Positions 59,740-64,000 of a stretch of DNA of 64,000 bases are shown here, in pieces. This DNA comes from Dipylidium caninum (lineage: Eukaryota > Platyhelminthes > Cestoda > Cyclophyllidea > Dipylidiidae), in assembly GCA_017562135.1 (NCBI GenBank), contig QEYB01000654.1, positions 1,178,001 to 1,242,000 on the forward strand. Direction: 5' to 3'. The notes below the pieces were generated by a model, which saw nothing but the letters and a program-made list of their open reading frames with translations, was not told where the DNA came from and ran no database searches. Position 1 is the stretch's first letter. Each line of letters opens with the position of its first letter. The position numbers and the translations under genes were made by a program.

Positions 59740-62700
59740 TCACCATCGGTTGATGCCGAAGACACGCACGCGGTAGAATTGGGGCAGTTTGGGCAGAATG
59801 CTCAAGAGGATGAGCGTAGACGCGTTGATCAAGAAGTGGATCGGGTCGTATTGGGTGTAGAAACTGGCCAGGATGAAGCTAGAGGGAGGCAGTAAGGTCG
59901 GGTAGAGGACTCACATCAAGGCGACGGACTAGGCCACGAGTGGGACTGTTGGAGGGGGGAAATTAGCGCCTCAGTGGCAGGTGGACGGAATATCAACCGA
60001 CGAAAGAATGCTTTCCCCGGTCGGCAGATTTTGCAGGGAAGTGCGTCGACTAACAGGAGGAGGAAAAGGCTAAATAGACCCAAACCAAGGACTTCCGCCT
60101 CTGCCACTGATTTCCTCGAAGACGACCAGTCGATGAGAGGAGAAAATCACCCACTTCCACGAGGGAGGCGGAGGATATTCACTGGACGAGTCCATGATGC
60201 TTTTGGCCTCATCGCAGCTCCCGAAAATGCCGATTTTAGGGGGGAAAAAACATATTTATGACTGAAAAAAGGGATTTTGAGGTTGTCAACTTCCACCTCC
60301 CCGCCGTCAACCTCGCCCGTCTAAACGCCCGAGTCGCGACGCACACGACAGATCGGCCGGTCAGCGTTCTTGACCGAGGTCTGAAATACTCCCGACGGGG
60401 AGTGTGCAGGCGCCTCGGCCAGCCTCGTCCAAGGCGAGCGGCGCCAGGGTGTTTGGAGCGCGACAGCACCGACTCCACTGACACCGCAAAACCCCGCTCA
60501 ACAGGCAGTCACAAAACTGAGTCTCAGCGTCACAACTACGAGTTAATCGGTCACGTGGCACACGTCACAGTCGGACTCGGAGATGGAGATGGCAGTGCGG
60601 GTTTTGTTTGCTTGCTTGGTTGGTTGGCGGAGAGGTGCAAATGAAGCCAACTAAAGCGGGTGATTTGGCATTTTACCGAAAACACATTGAAACACGCGCA
60701 AGTGCTCAACGTCGAGTGAATCGCGATGATGATGACGATGTAGACTGGACGAGTGTGAGGCCATGCACGGCAGAGATGGAGATGGAGAGAGAAAGAGGAG
60801 ATTGCGCGAGTCTATGGGGACCGAGGTCGACTTACATTACAATGGGGACGACGAGAAGAAACTTTTTCGTCGGCGAATACTGCTCTCCATCGTCGAATTG
60901 CTCCCACTGGGTGAGAACCCTCGCCTCACCTTGGTCCAGTGTCTCGTACGGGCTGCCCTTCTCCCAATGAAGGATCAGGTAGGTCAACTGGAAGGGAGAG
61001 ATTGAGGGAAAACAGGGTGAAATCCAGTCGGCGGACAGACGAGGAAAGGCTTTCGTTAACAGGCGCCCCAGGAAGGAGTGCACAGGTTGCAAACTCAATC
61101 GTTAAACCCACTTTCCACTCTTCAAGGTGTGTTGAGGAGACGTCGACAAGGAATCCCCGAAACACTGAGGAGAGGCGGAAGCAAAACCCGCTCCACTCTT
61201 CAAGCGTCGCAATCAAACACCACCGCTGAAGGCCCCAGATCGAGACGAAATCTACGCCAAGGAAGCTTAAGCGAATACGTCACAATACCGTGAATAGCCG
61301 CCTAAGGCGATCTATGCTGCAGATTTGAGATTTTAGGAGGTGGCACGCAGGGAATATACAATTAAACGCACCAAAGGAGGTGCGAGGAGAGCGAGAGAAA
61401 AGTTGAGAGGCCGGTGAGGCAGTAACGAACTGATTGGCGAAAGGGAGAAAATAACGAAGGCGTGTTTTTTCACCCGGACGAGTTATTTAACAGCCACAAT
61501 GTTAAAGGTTAAAAAAAAACGCGGGCTCGGGTAGTAGGACTAGGGAAACTCAACCAGGAACGCAGGAAGTTGAGCCAAACGTGGCAACGAGAGCGGTTTC
61601 GAAAGTGGGTCGTTAATAAACTTAAGTGGTCAAATCAGCTTTCAACTGGATTCTGCCATTCAGTCAGACGCAACGAAAAGGTCCCAAAAGGACGCCGTTT
61701 ATGGCTTTCAGCGTGGGAGAAATGAGAGAGGACAAGCCCTGAGCATTTTTTTAATAAAAAGCGTGCAGAACAACGCTAATACACCACACAAACCTGGTGG
61801 GTGAGTGAGAAAGCAACCTTCCCGTGATCCAGCAAGCGGTTTCATTTCTCGCCAAGCAAGTTCCACTTCAGTAGTTGTTACACGCAAGTAACAGAGAAGA
61901 ATGTGAATCAAACAAATGCGCATCAAAAGGCATCACCGTGGGGAATTATGCAACCAAATTACAACCACAATGGAACGTCGAACTGAGCTAGTGATGATGA
62001 AAATCGCATAAAGACCAGTTTAGTTCACTTTATTACTAGGCTGGTAGAAGGAGACTTCATGGGGGAATTTTTCATTAGGCGGATGGGACTTAGTCAGCAG
62101 AAAGAGATCAAAGGGAGCAAGTATGATTCTATGAAAATGAACTCAAAAAAGGTAAAAGTCGAGTCGCGAAATGCACAAGAAACGGGAAGCTCTGAAGATG
62201 CCAAGATAATTAACCGCAAGTGGTACAACTTTCGGACCGATTAAGCGATTATTTAAAAACAAAAATTAGTCCAACTTGAGTAAGGTAGAATAAGTTCGAA
62301 GGAACTAACGAAATCCTCACCCATACGCTTTACCAAATAGGAGATGAGTGAAATTATTCCTAACGTATCAGGTGATTCCGTGGTGTCAGAAAGTCATTGA
62401 TCAGGGAATACTCAACTATCCCAAGTGCCCCAATGAGGAAAAGAAATTAAGTAAAACACAAACAAAACTTTACTAAGCGTTTAAACTTTACGATTATTCT
62501 GATACCTCGAAGTGGCAGACAAAACCGGAGGTTTGGAGAGGCTAATCACAAAGAATGATAAGGCATTGAGTATTCGAAGTGTATCTCTGAAAATCGTTAC
62601 TATGATAATATGAAAAAAAGAGCCAATCGATTTTCCGTACCAATACGGACCATAAGATACATTGTAAAACAAACAGCACAAAAGATTTCGTTAGCTTAAT

Positions 62701-63138
62701 TCCCGTAGAATCGACATTCACCGTCATACTCGTTTTGTCACTCACTAATGGCCTTTTTCTTGTTCTTGGTTAAGATTCGAGGTTCAAATGAGCAAAAAAG
62801 TGAAAGTCAGATATCAAAAAAGGTTAATAAACCGCAAAAAATGGGGTCAAAAGCCCAAAAAAATAAGAGCAGTAATCAATGGACGTTGTGGGAAGTGCCA
62901 AAGAGAGAAATAATCACGAGTGCCCAGTAGGCCATTAAAGCAGACAAAATAAATTGCAATTTACAACATTGTGCAGGGTACAAGTTAAAGTCCAGACGGA
63001 GGCGACGGAGAGGAATGGAATGCATAGAAGGATGAGGTGGCAGCCGGCGATGAGCAGCAGATACGTGATCCAAGTACCGGTACTGTTGAGGTATTCGGAT
63101 GTAGGATTCGCTGTAGAGGTTGCAGTTCCAACCTGCAT
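59740..63138 (-). CDS. ORMDL: ORMDL family protein, ER regulator of sphingolipid synthesis
   Basis: Complete gene for a 154-residue ER membrane protein; human ORMDL1-3 are 153. ORMDL proteins bind serine palmitoyltransferase and restrain the first step of sphingolipid synthesis. Exons: 62965-63138 (MQVGTATSTANPTSEYLN, then two hydrophobic segments through VWTLTCTLHNV), 60836-60987 (LILHWEKGSPYETLDQGEAR, LTQWEQFDDGEQYSPTKKF) and 59740-59878 (ILASFYTQYDPIHFLIN, LPKLPQFYRVRVFGIN and stop). All three follow the family almost residue for residue, including the conserved N-terminal NP, GTPFET-like, LTHWEQ-like and LPKLPQF blocks. Splice sites and phases are canonical (62964 donor GTAAAT, 60835 donor GTAAGT). 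The start fits the family's N-terminus. Introns are about 2.0 and 1.0 kb. This is the most secure call in the window. Confidence 0.95.
61300..62960. other. First-intron sequence of ORMDL, nothing else seen
   Basis: AT-rich intronic DNA with stop-dense frames on both strands and no recognised exon, RNA gene or repeat. Confidence 0.4.
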
Positions 63139-64000
63139 CTATTAAAAAAATTTCTACTAAGGAGATAATGCTCTATAACTGGTATTTATCAGTAAAGGCT
63201 TTGCAAACAGATGATTGGTCGTATGCCCTGTGGACTAATGAATTCTAAACCATAAACCCATCAAAAAATAAGGGATTCAAATAGCAAGTTTAGGTGCTTG
63301 AAGGGCGCACAAAAAGGACAGCAGGGAGATATGAATTACCTCTAATTTGGAGTTCTCAAAAGCACAAAAATGCGGAAAATCGGTGATCGCAAACCAACAG
63401 TCGGGTGTCAATATGGCGCACTAAAACCACGGGGCGTTGGCGATATGCAACATTCTCTGATTAGCATCATTATAATATGATTTAAGAAAAAATATGTATA
63501 AATATCAGGCTTTCTACAATCTGATTGTGGACAATTTTTCTGAGTTATTTTGAGCTGTGTAAAGTTAACAATTATCACGTATTAAATCATCGCTCTCTCC
63601 AATGCTTGAGCCTACGCTACTCACTTACTTTTCTGCTTAAAACTTCGCTGAACCATACTCTTAAATAAGTTTTTAACACAAGTTTGAATTTTATAGTTCG
63701 TGCAAAGTCCATGATGGAGTTGCGCATTGCATTAGCTTAAACATTTTTGGTGTTCTTCCTAATTTTGTGGCCTTACAGCCTCGTTTTTTAAAATTTATTT
63801 GACATACTACATATGATAAGTTGCATCATTTCTCGGAACACTTGCCTCGAAGAGAATGGAAGGAATGTATATTCCGATAGCAAAATTGTTCTATCGATAA
63901 TTTCCCCACTGACAATGAGCGGTTATGATCGACTTTCTTTGTCGAGGTCTTTAAACTATTTTCTGGTGATCATAGTCTTATCTTGCATGTCTATCTTGGA
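63139..64000. other. Upstream flank of ORMDL
   Basis: AT-rich sequence before the ORMDL start codon; presumably the 5' UTR and promoter region. No TATA or CCAAT element was identified with confidence. Confidence 0.3.

Noticed and set aside
1..64000. CRISPR arrays, rRNA, tRNA genes, bacterial operons
   Set aside because: None seen; repeats are microsatellites or a eukaryotic-type tandem array, and genes are spliced.

Overview
This is nuclear DNA from an animal. Genes are split by GT-AG introns (one apparent intron is only 41 bp), there are no operons or ribosome binding sites, and the recognisable proteins are metazoan families: an L1CAM/neuroglian-type adhesion receptor, an hnRNP M-type RNA-binding protein, a Grb7/10/14-type adaptor and an ORMDL protein. 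Compact genes, very short introns and strongly diverged extracellular domains suggest an invertebrate, perhaps a flatworm or another lophotrochozoan. That placement is inference only. Base composition alternates sharply between GC-rich blocks with long spurious ORFs and G/C runs, and AT-rich blocks.

Layout. 1-3.2 kb: no gene recognised. 3.2-14.3 kb, minus: an L1CAM/neuroglian-like receptor with signal peptide, Ig-like ectodomain, transmembrane helix, and a tail ending in a FIGQY ankyrin-binding motif; my exon model is in frame for about 790 residues. Two of its introns carry the arms of a ~650 bp inverted repeat. 15.4-21.7 kb, minus: exons for a long tyrosine- and proline-rich cytoplasmic tail of another membrane receptor, whose ectodomain was not found. 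22.7-25.1 kb: weak candidate exons only. 25.9-34.4 kb, plus: three short intronless genes for a paralogous family of small single-pass membrane proteins, plus a decayed fourth copy; they share an FNxxxHAG signature, and two carry FxYD-like motifs recalling FXYD regulators of Na,K-ATPase. 35.8-37.8 kb: a diverged tandem array and CTC microsatellites. 39.9-44.1 kb, plus: an hnRNP M/rumpelstiltskin-like protein with two RRMs and a Gly/Gln/Pro-rich tail. 44.1-49.6 kb: GC-rich, unresolved. About 49.7-58.7 kb, plus: a Grb7/10/14-type adaptor with RA, PH and a partial SH2 domain. 59.7-63.1 kb, minus: a complete three-exon ORMDL gene.

The genes do not form one pathway. The two receptors and the Grb-like adaptor are signalling or adhesion proteins, ORMDL acts in ER sphingolipid control, and the FXYD-like cluster may modulate an ion pump. 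The most novel items are that cluster, the inverted repeat flanking the receptor's membrane exons, and a perfect hairpin formed across a 5' splice site.
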